A DNA stretch of 64,000 nucleotides, from the NCBI GenBank assembly GCA_037127255.1, contig JBANSL010000008.1, positions 41,615,373 through 41,679,372 on the forward strand, given 5' to 3'. How positions within the stretch are numbered: the first letter of the stretch is position 1; the number at the start of each line of letters is the position of its first letter. Origin of the DNA: Persicaria tinctoria (lineage: Eukaryota; Streptophyta; Magnoliopsida; Caryophyllales; Polygonaceae). Positions 35,936 through 45,800 of the stretch are shown piece after piece. The position numbers and the translations under genes were made by a program. Under the pieces are notes generated by a model. It saw nothing but the letters and a program-made list of their open reading frames with translations. It did not search any database and was not told where the DNA came from.

Positions 35936-38900
35936 TCAAAAGCCAATCAAACTTAGCAAGTATGGGATATATATAGCCATGTTTATTGAGCTGAATGGCC
36001 TGCTGTAAGGTTTATGGGGTCCATAATTTAAAATGTGGATACAAGAATTTGTAGATGAGTACATATACATCAGATTGAATACTAAATAATTGGAGCATGG
36101 ACCATAATATAAGAGGTTTGCTTTATGAAACAAAGGTTTATAATGTAGAATAGTTGAAACACCCCATGAACAGCTTAAGTGAGAAAGCAAGGCTACACAA
36201 GAGAGCTCACTTAGGTTGAGACGAGGATTGGTGTAGTTGCCATCCTGTTTGATGGTGTTGATCCATATTTGTAGTGTTGGGTGTCTTAGTGTGGGTCTTT
36301 CCTGAGCTTGGACCCAAAGCCCTTCATAGCAGAAACCATGAAGCCAAAATCGAGCCACAAGCTGCAAAGTATACAAATAAGTGTGTTGCTCAAGGGAATG
36401 ACTCCCTCGAGCAAGATTAGTAGTGTATATCATAATAAAATCACCTTTATAGCTAGACAGATAGGTTTGTTTAATACCAACAGGTAAAGGGCATTGTTGT
36501 AGATGCAAATGGTTTGATAATATGGTAATGCAGCTGTCAAGCAGAAGATAAGTATGGTTAAACTGAGAGAGTGGTTCTAGGCAGATGAAGTAAAAATCCA
36601 GAAACCAATTAGCTGTATATTTTAGTGAGAAGTCTTGATGATATATATCAAGGCACATTATCAAGCAGTGGGTAGTGTTAAATTTACATATTGCTATGCA
36701 GTTAGGGTTAAGGCAAACAGTTGAGTTAATTTGTGGCCAACTTACTGGAAATGAGATATAGGCCTGATCAAAAGTAAGCAAAAGAGTGCAGTTGTGGTAG
36801 TACTCCAGTTCATAACATGTAATTTCATTTATGATTTGAGAGAGATTACAAGCAATTGATGGATCCAGATAAGTATGATTGTGGCAAGTTCCAGAAACCC
36901 AAAACCAATAGTAATCAAAGCATAAGTATTCGTGATCAACCAAGTTACCAGTTATTATGGGTTTTAGATGATTCAAATCGAGAATTTGCCAGCATATAGA
37001 AAATAAGACTTTCCCAATTATTACAGGATTGGTGGTGCAATTTATAGTTGCTCCTTTTGATGTTTCTTGATTTAATCTGCAAAGTGTATCATGGTTGGTT
37101 CTGATAGAAATTAGCCAGTAATGAGAAGGTTTAAAAATAAAGTCAAATAAAAGGGTTTGGTTAGATCTAGCAGGTATAGGATAGTGATGCAGGTAGAGTT
37201 TATAAGGTAGCATGTCAATACAAATTTTCAGTAGCTGATAGGTATATTTGGACTGAGGTTTGGATCTCAAACTACACAGACAAGAGGCAAGATGACTAGC
37301 CACAAAGTAATAAGGTGAGAGGTTATCAAGTCCAATACCAAAACATATTAACAAGTGGCAAATGAGGTTGAGATTAATTATAGCTCTATAGTTATGATTA
37401 GAGATAGCAGTAGTGCGATTATTGGCCTTACACATATAAACCAGTAGCCAAATGTAGTTTAGATTATTCTGGAGGAAAATCATGCACAAGTAATACTTTA
37501 GTTTATAACAAGTATTTTGATATATGGATATAGATAATATGTAAGCAATAGGAGAAACTAGGATAGCAGAAAAGAGGCTAGTCCTAGAACCCCAAAGCCA
37601 ACAGCCAGTTAAGTATAAGTAAATATCACTAGCCAGATAGGATGCTGCTGTATTAGGATATTTCAAATAAGAATCCTTTGAACTGGACTTTAATCCATAA
37701 ACAGTTGTATTAGTGTGGTGCTTAAAGAAAGTTTTATGTTTTGAATAGGATAGGTGATTTATGTTGGTTGTTAAAGAAGCAAGACAATTGTAGAGTTCCA
37801 GTTTATATGACAGAATAAATAAAGGATCCAGCATAAATTTCTTATGACTAATCTGATAATATGGTTTGGGACAAGTGAGGTGGGATTCCAGAAAATCAAC
37901 AGTTACAGAATTTAGAAAAAGATGTTCATAGTAAAGACAATAGCATGCATTCATAGAAGAGATATGGTTAGAAATATAGCTAGCTGCATGATGAAGGCAG
38001 GATACAGAAGAAGGTTTGTACTGATCTTGTAAGAATTTTTTGATAAACAAAGTTGAGTTCTGGATTATCAAAAGCCATAAAAACAAGTTCAGACAGTTTA
38101 GCAATCCCTGAGCTTGAAACCAGTAGTCCACAAGGCAGAAGCCATGAGACCAACCAAGTCGAGCCAGAAGCTGCAAAATATTCAAGTGAATATGTTGCTC
38201 AAGGGAATGACTCCCTCGAGCAAGATTAGTAAAGTGTTTTATAATAGGTTCATCTTTGTAGTTAAACAAATAGGTTTGGTTAGTTCTGACAGGTATGGGA
38301 CAGTAATATAGGTGTAAATTAGGTGATAGCATCACAATGCTAGTTTCCAGTAGTATGGTATGTCTAAACTGAGATTTGGGTTTTGAACAAGAGTAGTAAG
38401 AAGCCATAAAACTAGCAGTTGAATACTTAAGTAAGAAATCTTCATGGCCAAAGCCAAAGCACATAATCAAGTAGTATTTATAGTTATAATCAAATATAGT
38501 TATATAGTTATAATTGAAGCTATTAGTGTGGTTATTATGGGTTTGTGACAATCTTACTGATAGCAAGTTAGATATCTGATCAAAGATGTGCAGTAAAAAC
38601 ATACTCTGGTAATACAATTTTTCATAACCTGCTAGTGAGAACTGAATTCTCATAGAAAAAAGTGTATGACAATAGCATTGGGTAATTTTGGCATTTAAGA
38701 ACTCATAGGTTAAATCTTGAACAAGTATAATGCAGTGACGTTGAGTCAAATAAATCTGTGATAAGCCATAAGATGAGTACTGATTTCTCAATGAAGCAAG
38801 TGTATGATTGTAGCATTGGGTAATTTTATCATTTAAGAAATCATAGGTTAAATCTTGAACAAGTATAATGCAGTGATATTGAATCAAATAAATACGTAGG

Positions 38901-40339
38901 AAGCCATAAGATAAGAACTGATTTCTCATTGTCGAGAGCTTAAGAGCATCAGATTGAGCTCTCCCTAGGAGCCTGACATTGGTAGCAAATCGATACTGGG
39001 GTTGAATTTGATGGAGTTGGGTAAAGAAAGAGTCTAGGTCGAGATTTCCCTTGCCTTTAACCCTTTTCAGTGGAAAAGGAAGGTTGGGTTTTTTGTTAGT
39101 TGTTTTGGGTGTCGGTGAATCCTCAACGAGGATCCCCTTCCCTTTGATTTGGGTTTTTTTGGGTGTCGGTGAATCCTCTACGAGGATCCCCTTCCCTTTA
39201 TTAATTTGGTTTGACTCCATTGAAGCAATACAGTGCAAATACAACGACCAACAACAGAACACAGAGTAATTTTGGTTAAGAGCAACAAGAAGCAAGAACA
39301 GAGAGTTAGGTGAGAGAGAGGTATTTAATTTTGGAGCACAAAATGTTAAATAGTAGTGGTTGAACTTTAACAGCAGATGCGAAACCACAAAATCAGCAAG
39401 CAACTGGATTATGAGATAGGAAGAGAGGGATTTGAAAGCATACCTATCACATATGCAATTTTGAGAGCACAAAAAGAGATGATGGAAAACCCGTTGACAG
39501 AGATCCAAGAACAACAGACCAAGCCACCCAAGATGTGTTGATCTTGATGAATGTTGAATGTGAGCTCGTGTGAACTGTATGCACATTTTTTCCTTGATAT
39601 GAATGGGCTTGCTCCGCGAGGTAAGCAATCCGAGTGCGAGTGCTTGATTCCCAAATTCTGGTGACAGTTTTGTTTGTCCATGAGTCCCTTCAGATTTGTT
39701 TTGCTCGAGAAGCTTGATATTTTTTCGTGCAGGTTTCCTGAGCTTTAGTTTTCCATTGTATTTCTGCAAGAGATAGATAAGAAGCAGGTATTCGAGAGAG
39801 CAGCTCACTCGAATGAAGCTAATGCAAGTATTGCTAGAGTTGAAAATAAACATTCTTTGTAGCAGAATAGCATAGTAAGTGCAGTGGTAGTGAGAGCTAT
39901 TATGGTGTCTGTATAGTATGCATTTGCTTGTGTTAGGATTAAGTTGTTTAGGTACTATCACAATTGAGATGCTGATGTGTTGGGTGCAAAATTCATGAGA
40001 GTAATGCAATGCAAGATTTGAATAACAAATTGTGCAACCAAAGGCTGTGTAATCAAAGTAGTGCATATGATACTGGTCATACATTATGTAGCAGCTACAA
40101 TCTGTAATTGTGGTCGAGAGCAAACGAGAGTTGAATCCAAGCCACCAGAGACCATTGGGTAATAGCAAGTATGGGCCTTCCTGTTTCATAGATGGGTCAA
40201 ACCAACGCTCAAGAGGCCAGGCCCCTCGAGCAGAGTTAGAACTTATTTTAATTGAGTCTAGGACTGATATGAGCATACAGTTAAGTAGATAACTAAGTTT
40301 GATAAAGAAATTAACCCACTCATAATCGAAAGATAACAT
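35936..40339 (-). CDS. LINE-3 giant upstream ORF, 1467 aa, modular unknown protein
   Basis: An ATG at 40339 opens a stop-free frame of 1467 codons, ending 370 bp before ORF2. No known domain is recognised. The product is rich in Leu, Tyr, His, Cys, Ile, Asn and Ser and poor in Gly-start codons. It is built of diverged repeats: the motif LARGSHSLEQH (38.2 and 36.4 kb) recurs as SARGAWPLERW (40.2 kb) and IRVSCSLEYLL (39.8 kb). The block before it (LHLYYCPIPVRTNQTYLF / LHLQQCPLPVGIKQTYLS / LYLHHYPIPARSNQTLLF) occurs three times. A basic linker with KGKGILVEDSPTPK (twice) and KGKGNLDLDSFFTQL lies near 39.1 kb. Two copies align over about 75 aa with a single one-codon gap, which fits translation. 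There is no CCHC knuckle. Coding is inferred from frame length and in-frame repeat indels. Confidence 0.5.
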   Translation of the reverse strand: MLSFDYEWVNFFIKLSYLLNCMLISVLDSIKISSNSARGAWPLERWFDPSMKQEGPYLLLPNGLWWLGFNSRLLSTTITDCSCYIMYDQYHMHYFDYTAFGCTICYSNLALHYSHEFCTQHISISIVIVPKQLNPNTSKCILYRHHNSSHYHCTYYAILLQRMFIFNSSNTCISFIRVSCSLEYLLLIYLLQKYNGKLKLRKPARKNIKLLEQNKSEGTHGQTKLSPEFGNQALALGLLTSRSKPIHIKEKMCIQFTRAHIQHSSRSTHLGWLGLLFLDLCQRVFHHLFLCSQNCICDRYAFKSLSSYLIIQLLADFVVSHLLLKFNHYYLTFCAPKLNTSLSPNSLFLLLVALNQNYSVFCCWSLYLHCIASMESNQINKGKGILVEDSPTPKKTQIKGKGILVEDSPTPKTTNKKPNLPFPLKRVKGKGNLDLDSFFTQLHQIQPQYRFATNVRLLGRAQSDALKLSTMRNQFLSYGFLRIYLIQYHCIILVQDLTYDFLNDKITQCYNHTLASLRNQYSSYGLSQIYLTQRHCIILVQDLTYEFLNAKITQCYCHTLFSMRIQFSLAGYEKLYYQSMFLLHIFDQISNLLSVRLSQTHNNHTNSFNYNYITIFDYNYKYYLIMCFGFGHEDFLLKYSTASFMASYYSCSKPKSQFRHTILLETSIVMLSPNLHLYYCPIPVRTNQTYLFNYKDEPIIKHFTNLARGSHSLEQHIHLNILQLLARLGWSHGFCLVDYWFQAQGLLNCLNLFLWLLIIQNSTLFIKKFLQDQYKPSSVSCLHHAASYISNHISSMNACYCLYYEHLFLNSVTVDFLESHLTCPKPYYQISHKKFMLDPLFILSYKLELYNCLASLTTNINHLSYSKHKTFFKHHTNTTVYGLKSSSKDSYLKYPNTAASYLASDIYLYLTGCWLWGSRTSLFSAILVSPIAYILSISIYQNTCYKLKYYLCMIFLQNNLNYIWLLVYMCKANNRTTAISNHNYRAIINLNLICHLLICFGIGLDNLSPYYFVASHLASCLCSLRSKPQSKYTYQLLKICIDMLPYKLYLHHYPIPARSNQTLLFDFIFKPSHYWLISIRTNHDTLCRLNQETSKGATINCTTNPVIIGKVLFSICWQILDLNHLKPIITGNLVDHEYLCFDYYWFWVSGTCHNHTYLDPSIACNLSQIINEITCYELEYYHNCTLLLTFDQAYISFPVSWPQINSTVCLNPNCIAICKFNTTHCLIMCLDIYHQDFSLKYTANWFLDFYFICLEPLSQFNHTYLLLDSCITILSNHLHLQQCPLPVGIKQTYLSSYKGDFIMIYTTNLARGSHSLEQHTYLYTLQLVARFWLHGFCYEGLWVQAQERPTLRHPTLQIWINTIKQDGNYTNPRLNLSELSCVALLSHLSCSWGVSTILHYKPLFHKANLLYYGPCSNYLVFNLMYMYSSTNSCIHILNYGPHKPYSRPFSSINMAIYIPYLLSLIGF

Positions 40340-41622
40340 GATAGGCAGTGCAATAAAAATAGATGGTTATATTTAGATAAAATATATTTCTGATAATGAT
40401 ATTTTACATGGAGCCGGTATTTCGGCTTGAATTTTTGGAGTTGGTTATAGAATGAGTTGAGATCGATTTTCCCTTTGCCCTTGTCGGTTTTGATCGACTT
40501 GGAGGGATAAGGTTTAGATTGGGGTTCACCCGAAGGTTTCCCTTTAGGGGGTTTTTTGGGTGTCGGTGGAAACTCAGAGAGAATCCCCTTCCCTTTGGGT
40601 TGAAGAAGTTCTATGTTTGTTTCTTGTCCCCAATATATATTAAGTATAATCAACTTCAATACCAAGAAAGGGAACGTCGGAGGTGCAGTGAGTTCTAGGA
40701 TTATGTGTTTTCTGCATACGTTGTGCTTGAGGTTTTGTGTGTCTTTTCCTTTCGAGTAATCCTGCAAGACAGAGCAATTTTCCAGGTGCTCGAGAGAAAA
40801 AATCCCTTGAGCAAAGTTAGTTACCTTATTCGTATTATAGGCTTTTAATGAAGTTATTGCTAGATCTCTAGGTATTTTGTCTAGTTTTATTCTAGTGCTG
40901 AGGCAGTAAACAAATACCAAGGGTATGTGCTTACTAGAGTTAAATGGATTTGAATTTGTGCCAAAAAGTGTAAACCAAAGTAGTAAAATCAGATTTGGTA
41001 TGCATTGATCATGACAGTTCTTAATAATCATGGATAAGAGAGGGTCACAAGACTTTATCATAGAATCAAGACTTACATTTTTTTCACCCATTTTCCAGAG
41101 CTTGGTTGTTCCTTTGCATTTCTGTGCTAGAGTTTTAGCAGAATTAGTAAGCTTGAATGCTTTGCTGGATTTCTGAACCTGGTAGGTAATTAGCAGAGAA
41201 TCAAGAAAGCTACTCGTTCGAGTCAAGTTAGCACATTCATAAGAGAGAATGTAATAGCATTTTTGAACTCTTTTAAAACAGTAAGGGCCATGGTAATGAT
41301 AAATGTTACAATTTTTGTTCCAAATACTTTTGCTTTTGGTATGAATGGGGCATGAAAATAAACTCCCAGTTAGAGTGCTAATGTTTTGAGTGTTTGCCGT
41401 GATGTATTTGGGTGATTGTTCAGTGGGTGGTAAGTTTGATTGGGTGTCGCCGGTAGGCTTCCCATTAGGTTTTGAGTTTGATTGGGTGTCGCCAGTAGGC
41501 TTCCCATTAGGTGATGAGTTTGATTGGGTGTCGCCGGTAGGCTTCCCATTAGGTGGTGTACAAGAGTTGTTGTTTACTGAGGAACAGGCCTTCCCACAAA
41601 CACCAGGTTTATGGCAGGGCAA
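40258..41622 (-). CDS. LINE-3 upstream ORF part 1, 454 aa, same modular protein family
   Basis: This frame overlaps the giant ORF by 82 nt in another frame. The track start is a TTG, so the true initiator is uncertain. The N-terminal part has a Cys-rich start (CHKPGVCGKAC) and three 14-residue repeats (PNGKPTGDTQSN...). It then carries the same motif family as the giant ORF (LTRTSSFLDSLL and FAQGIFSLEHL). A KGKGILSEFPPTPKK linker ends in KGKGKIDLNSFYNQL, the counterpart of the 39.1-kb linker. It is probably the first part of one protein, separated from 35936-40339 by a frameshift or programmed shift in the overlap. Confidence 0.45.
   Translation of the reverse strand: MPCHKPGVCGKACSSVNNNSCTPPNGKPTGDTQSNSSPNGKPTGDTQSNSKPNGKPTGDTQSNLPPTEQSPKYITANTQNISTLTGSLFSCPIHTKSKSIWNKNCNIYHYHGPYCFKRVQKCYYILSYECANLTRTSSFLDSLLITYQVQKSSKAFKLTNSAKTLAQKCKGTTKLWKMGEKNVSLDSMIKSCDPLLSMIIKNCHDQCIPNLILLLWFTLFGTNSNPFNSSKHIPLVFVYCLSTRIKLDKIPRDLAITSLKAYNTNKVTNFAQGIFSLEHLENCSVLQDYSKGKDTQNLKHNVCRKHIILELTAPPTFPFLVLKLIILNIYWGQETNIELLQPKGKGILSEFPPTPKKPPKGKPSGEPQSKPYPSKSIKTDKGKGKIDLNSFYNQLQKFKPKYRLHVKYHYQKYILSKYNHLFLLHCLSCYLSIMSGLISLSNLVIYLTVCSYQS
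41433..41558 (-). repeat. Three tandem 42-bp coding repeats
   Basis: Copies begin at 41433, 41475 and 41517 (plus strand TTTGATTGGGTGTCGCC...CCCATTAGGT). Each encodes a 14-residue PNGKPTGDTQSN unit on the minus strand, and the period is a multiple of three. Confidence 0.85.
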
Positions 41623-42212
41623 GAAACGGCACTCACGATATAGATTATTTACAGAGGAAAGAAATACATACCCGGTAGGAGCACCTTGAGCCAGGTCTAG
41701 TCACCGAGGATAACCACGGCTGCGAAAAGGTCGGCGAACGCAGTCAGAAGGCCAAACTTTTGAGAAAACAAAGTCGGAGATCCAGAACGAGAGCAAAGAA
41801 TATCCCCGAGAAACGCTCAGAACCAAGAAAATCAGGAAGGAGGTCCAGATCCAGTACCAGTGGGCTTTAGATTGAAGAGAAGGGGGCGGATTTAGCCAGG
41901 TTAGCCTTCGATGCAAGCACACGATCGAAGAACACCATGAAAAAAAACTAGGGTTTGTGGAAACGATTGAAGCACAAACAAATGATGGTTTTTGAGGTTG
42001 ATATGAGTAGAATCTCTTCATAAGGGGAAAGATTTGCAGCTTTTGTAGAAATCTCAAATGGAAGATGAGGATCTGGGTAATAATTTGTGGGAAAGATTGA
42101 TTTGGGGGTTCAAATTGGGGGCGCGTGCCAATTTCATGGGGTGCGTTCATTTTGAGCGTTTTTGGGTTTTTTGGTCCGGGTTTTTTACATGAAAAATCCT
42201 ATTGAGAAATTG

Positions 42213-42497
42213 GTTCAAACCCTTCCTGACGAGTGTTTCCAAACACATACTATTTTTAACAAATTTGCATTTTGTACATATAACCCGTAATAATGTATTT
42301 TTTATTTATTAAAAAAAACAATTTTTTTCAATCATCTCGGCCCACTGACCCACCATGTCTACGGGTGGTGGGTCAACCCGTGACCCAATGGGTCATCTTG
42401 GCCCACCAACCCGCCATGTCTACAGGTTAGGGTTAGGGTCGACATTTCCTGGCCCGTGTCCTAACTTGTCAAACCCGTCGACTTGCCGGATCAAACC
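42213..42497. other. Intergenic DNA with GGCCCA/GGGTCA-rich repeat words
   Basis: Short direct repeats of TGGCCCAC..ACC and CCATGTCTAC occur around 42340-42430. No gene. Probably a decayed transposon end. Confidence 0.4.
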
Positions 42498-42513
42498 CGT
42501 AGACAGGTATACC

Positions 42514-42612
42514 TTGAATTTGTAAATAAAGAGCGGCCATATCCGGGGTTCGAACTGGGGATCTTTGGGTACTACCCGCAAGTCCTTTCCAGTGAGCCAT
42601 TCCGGAATGGTT
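42514..42612 (-). mobile_element. tRNA-derived SINE, about 99 bp
   Basis: A perfect 16-bp TSD (CGTAGACAGGTATACC) flanks it at 42498-42513 and 42613-42628. On the minus strand it has a pol III A box (TGGCTCACTGG) and a B box (GTTCGAACC) about 45 bp later, then a short 3' part ending CTTTATTTACAAATTCAA. This is a complete, very short plant-type SINE that would use LINE machinery in trans. Its insertion lies 249 bp beyond the IBR3 stop codon. Confidence 0.85.
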
Positions 42613-42877
42613 CGTAGACAGGTATACCATTGGTGTTGATAAAGGTAGATTTCATTCAACGGTTCAGAACAATGCCAAAGGCTAAAACACCAACTATGAA
42701 TTACAGAATTTACTAGCCTTGCAAATTATCTATACTGGAGCACTAATCTTATAGCCTATTTATTTTTCTCACACAAGCCAACAAATCTGAGGAGTTCTAA
42801 TGCTGAAGTATTGAGCATAGGGAGCTTATACATGGAAACCATGTTTACGCAACGTAGTCTCATGCCAAGACTCCCAA

Positions 42878-45800
42878 TTAAATTCTGGATCTCTGAAGCT
42901 CCAACTTAGCAATGGTGCCCAAATGAACTTCATCAGGGCCGTCCGCAATTCTCAACGTTCTTGCTGCGGCCCAGAGATGGGCAAGAACAGTGTCCGAGGA
43001 CAACCCTGCAGCTCCATGGACTTGCATAGCCTTGTCCAGCACTTCTAGTGCCATAGAAGGCGCAGCTACCTACATAATATTGCACAACCAGAGTTGAAAC
43101 TTCAAAGTTAAAAACACGATCTTCAAGATAAGAACCAAGTTCTTGGAAACTTGAAAATCATATAAAAAGGAAAATTAACACGAGAACACATAAATAATAG
43201 TGTAGCTTTGATCTCGATAGGTTTAATGTCAAGTCTTCAAAATCTTTTATTTCTTCCCCTCGGTCAATATTTCCCAAATAATAGTAAATTCTCTTTCCCT
43301 TCTCTTGTTTTGTGTCCAAGGTTCAAATTCAAATAATGTAAGACATTGTTCATATAGTAGAAAGATAATCAGATCCTCGTGCATGCAGAAAATGTCGTTG
43401 AATGAAGAAAGTTGCTAGCATGTGTTGCTTAATAAAGTACCTTGGCCATTGCTATGGTTCCACGAGCTTTCTTGTTTCCAAGCCGATCAAGTTGGTCGGC
43501 TGCTTCAAGAACCAACAATCTGGTCTTCTCTAGCTCTATCCGACACTAGAAGACAATATGGTTTTCAATTCAGAGATCTGAAAGCATTGCTCTGACGAAC
43601 ATATCAAGATAGAGACCAGATAGCTCAAACTTCTTAACCTAGCACCTTTGTTATGATAAAATTAGAAGAATTGAATAGGCTGAAATACCTTGGCAATATC
43701 AGATTGGAATGAACCATGCTGAGCTATTAGTTTACCAAATACTGTTCGTTGAAGGGATCTTTCAGCCATCAACTGCATGCCACGCTCTGCTGCCCCTATT
43801 AATCTCATGCAATGGTGCAGCCTTCCAGGACCCAACCTGCCCTGCAAATATTCACCGACTTTACATGTTTCTAATGATATATAGAAAGAAAACTCGAGTA
43901 ACCAAAAAAAGGTTAAATCATTGGGGTTGAACCAACCGAATGATATGAAACTGTTTATTCTGATATGTATTATGGGGGAGAAAAAGGAGTTAAAAAGTTC
44001 CAGGTTGCAATGAATTGGAACACAAACCAAAATCAGACGTTAGGGATGGATAATTTCAAGCTCCGATTGCGGGGAACGAAAAAATCCTTCCTTTAAAACC
44101 ATATTAGGTTGCATTAATTTGGAATTGAAAACCAATGTATGAAGAACCTATTGTACTTGTACGGAGGAAATGACATAAAAGAATACAACATAGATGCCAA
44201 GTATTATTTTTACGTTTGTTGTGCACAAACCTGAGCAATTTGAAATCCTCGTCCTTCCCCTAATAAGATGTTCTTAGCTGGAACCCGAACATTTTCAAAA
44301 GCTATCTCGGCGTGACCATGTGGTGCGTCATCGTATCCAAACACCGTTAATGGCCTCTTTATAGTTACACCAGGCGTTGCTATGTCTACTAAGATCATGG
44401 ACTGCTGCTTGTGCTTTGGAGCACTAAAGTCTGTTTTTCCCTGCATACAATAATATGCCAATAGCATGTGCATTCGCATTAATAATTTACATTCTAATGA
44501 AATTAAATAGAAAATACTGCAAGACCATTTTGTCAGTTAAGGGACTGAACAAAGAAACACTGCCACGCCATGAAGAAGAGCCTGACCATGACGATAAGGA
44601 TTTTGCACCTAGGATCCATTGCTCCACTTGTCCACCACTTTGTCCCATTAATGATATACGAGTCTCCTTCCCTGTATACAATTTAAAATGTGTGCAAAGA
44701 TGAAAAATACACATGATACCCAACAGATAACTACGAAATATTCCTTTCCAATATTTATTATCTGATGCGGACAGAGACTCGTGCAACTAAGCCACTGCAA
44801 AGATTAAGAACAAATTGTTTTTTTTTTTGAAAAAAAACAAGAGGTTTTTAGATGGGCAGTTTTACCTCTTCAAGAAAAAAGAAAACCCAACCCATGAAAA
44901 ATAGATGTTATACCAATAACATTCCAAACCAAACTGATCCCATACTCTCATTTCATTTCTCAAGGGACGGATGGTGCAAATGTCAAAATGAACCAGTCTC
45001 TGAGATAATTAATCAACAAGAATATGCAGTTACCTTCTTATAGAGCATTCAATGTTGGTTGCATCAGAAGATGCAACCTTAGGTTCTGTCATAGCAAATC
45101 CAGACCGTATTTTGCCCTCAAGCAGGGGAACAAGCCACTCTTGCATCTGCTCCTTATCTCCATACCTCAACAAAACCTGAGATAAACAATAGTAACTGCT
45201 TGGTGATAAACACAGAGTATACACCCTTCATGATAACCGCTAAATTTCCTTTTCAAGTAGGATAATAGCCTTTTTTCTTCCCTTGACTTCCTTTCACACC
45301 AGACTTTTACTTAAACAATGCTGAAACAACCAAGCTCTAAAATCTTTCTAGAATTAAGGGATCAAAGGGAGCGGAAATAGGTCATTACAAGACATATTCA
45401 ATATAATGAAACCTTATTCTTTCTCATTGAGAATCATCATCAATTAATGTTTGCAGTTAGGATCACTAGAATACTACCTCCATGTTACCAGTATCAGGAG
45501 CCCCACAATTAAAAACCTGGGGAGCGCAAAGTGAACGACCCATGATCTCACATAGGTATCCATACTCCAAATTTGAGAGGCCAACTCCTAGTAAACAATC
45601 TCCACCAGCTTCAGGAGCATTGCCAACTTTGGCATCAAAGAGAATCTTTCTAGCACGATCAGCACTATCAGACTGTAATTTAAAACAAAAAAGGTCACTT
45701 GAATTGTAGTTGGGCGGGAAACAGAAAAGCTTAGTTTAACAAAATGAAAAATAATCTCAAATTTAATTCAGAGAGAGCAATAATTATCGACAAAATAAAA

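Larger units (their letters stand above)
31343..42198 (-). mobile_element. LINE-3: 10.9-kb L1-clade LINE with a giant upstream coding region
   Basis: The 3' tail is a T run at 31343-31374 (poly-A on the minus strand). The sequence next to it, CTATTGAGACATTG (31329-31342), recurs as CTATTGAGAAATTG at 42199-42212, a 13/14 match that marks the TSD and puts the 5' end at 42198. ORF2 covers 35566-31411 and is broken in several places. Upstream are a short frame (35556-35939), a 1467-codon frame (35936-40339), a 454-codon frame (40258-41622) and about 575 bp of 5' sequence. Plant L1 elements are usually 6-7 kb; the extra length is all upstream of ORF2. Confidence 0.8.

Noticed and set aside
39051..39269. 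Plus-strand GVGESSTRIPFPL repeat ORF
   Set aside because: Antisense shadow of the duplicated KGKGILVEDSPTPK linker of the giant ORF.
41433..41558. CRISPR-like regular repeats
   Set aside because: Direct 42-bp tandem repeats without spacers, in a plant LINE; coding repeats.
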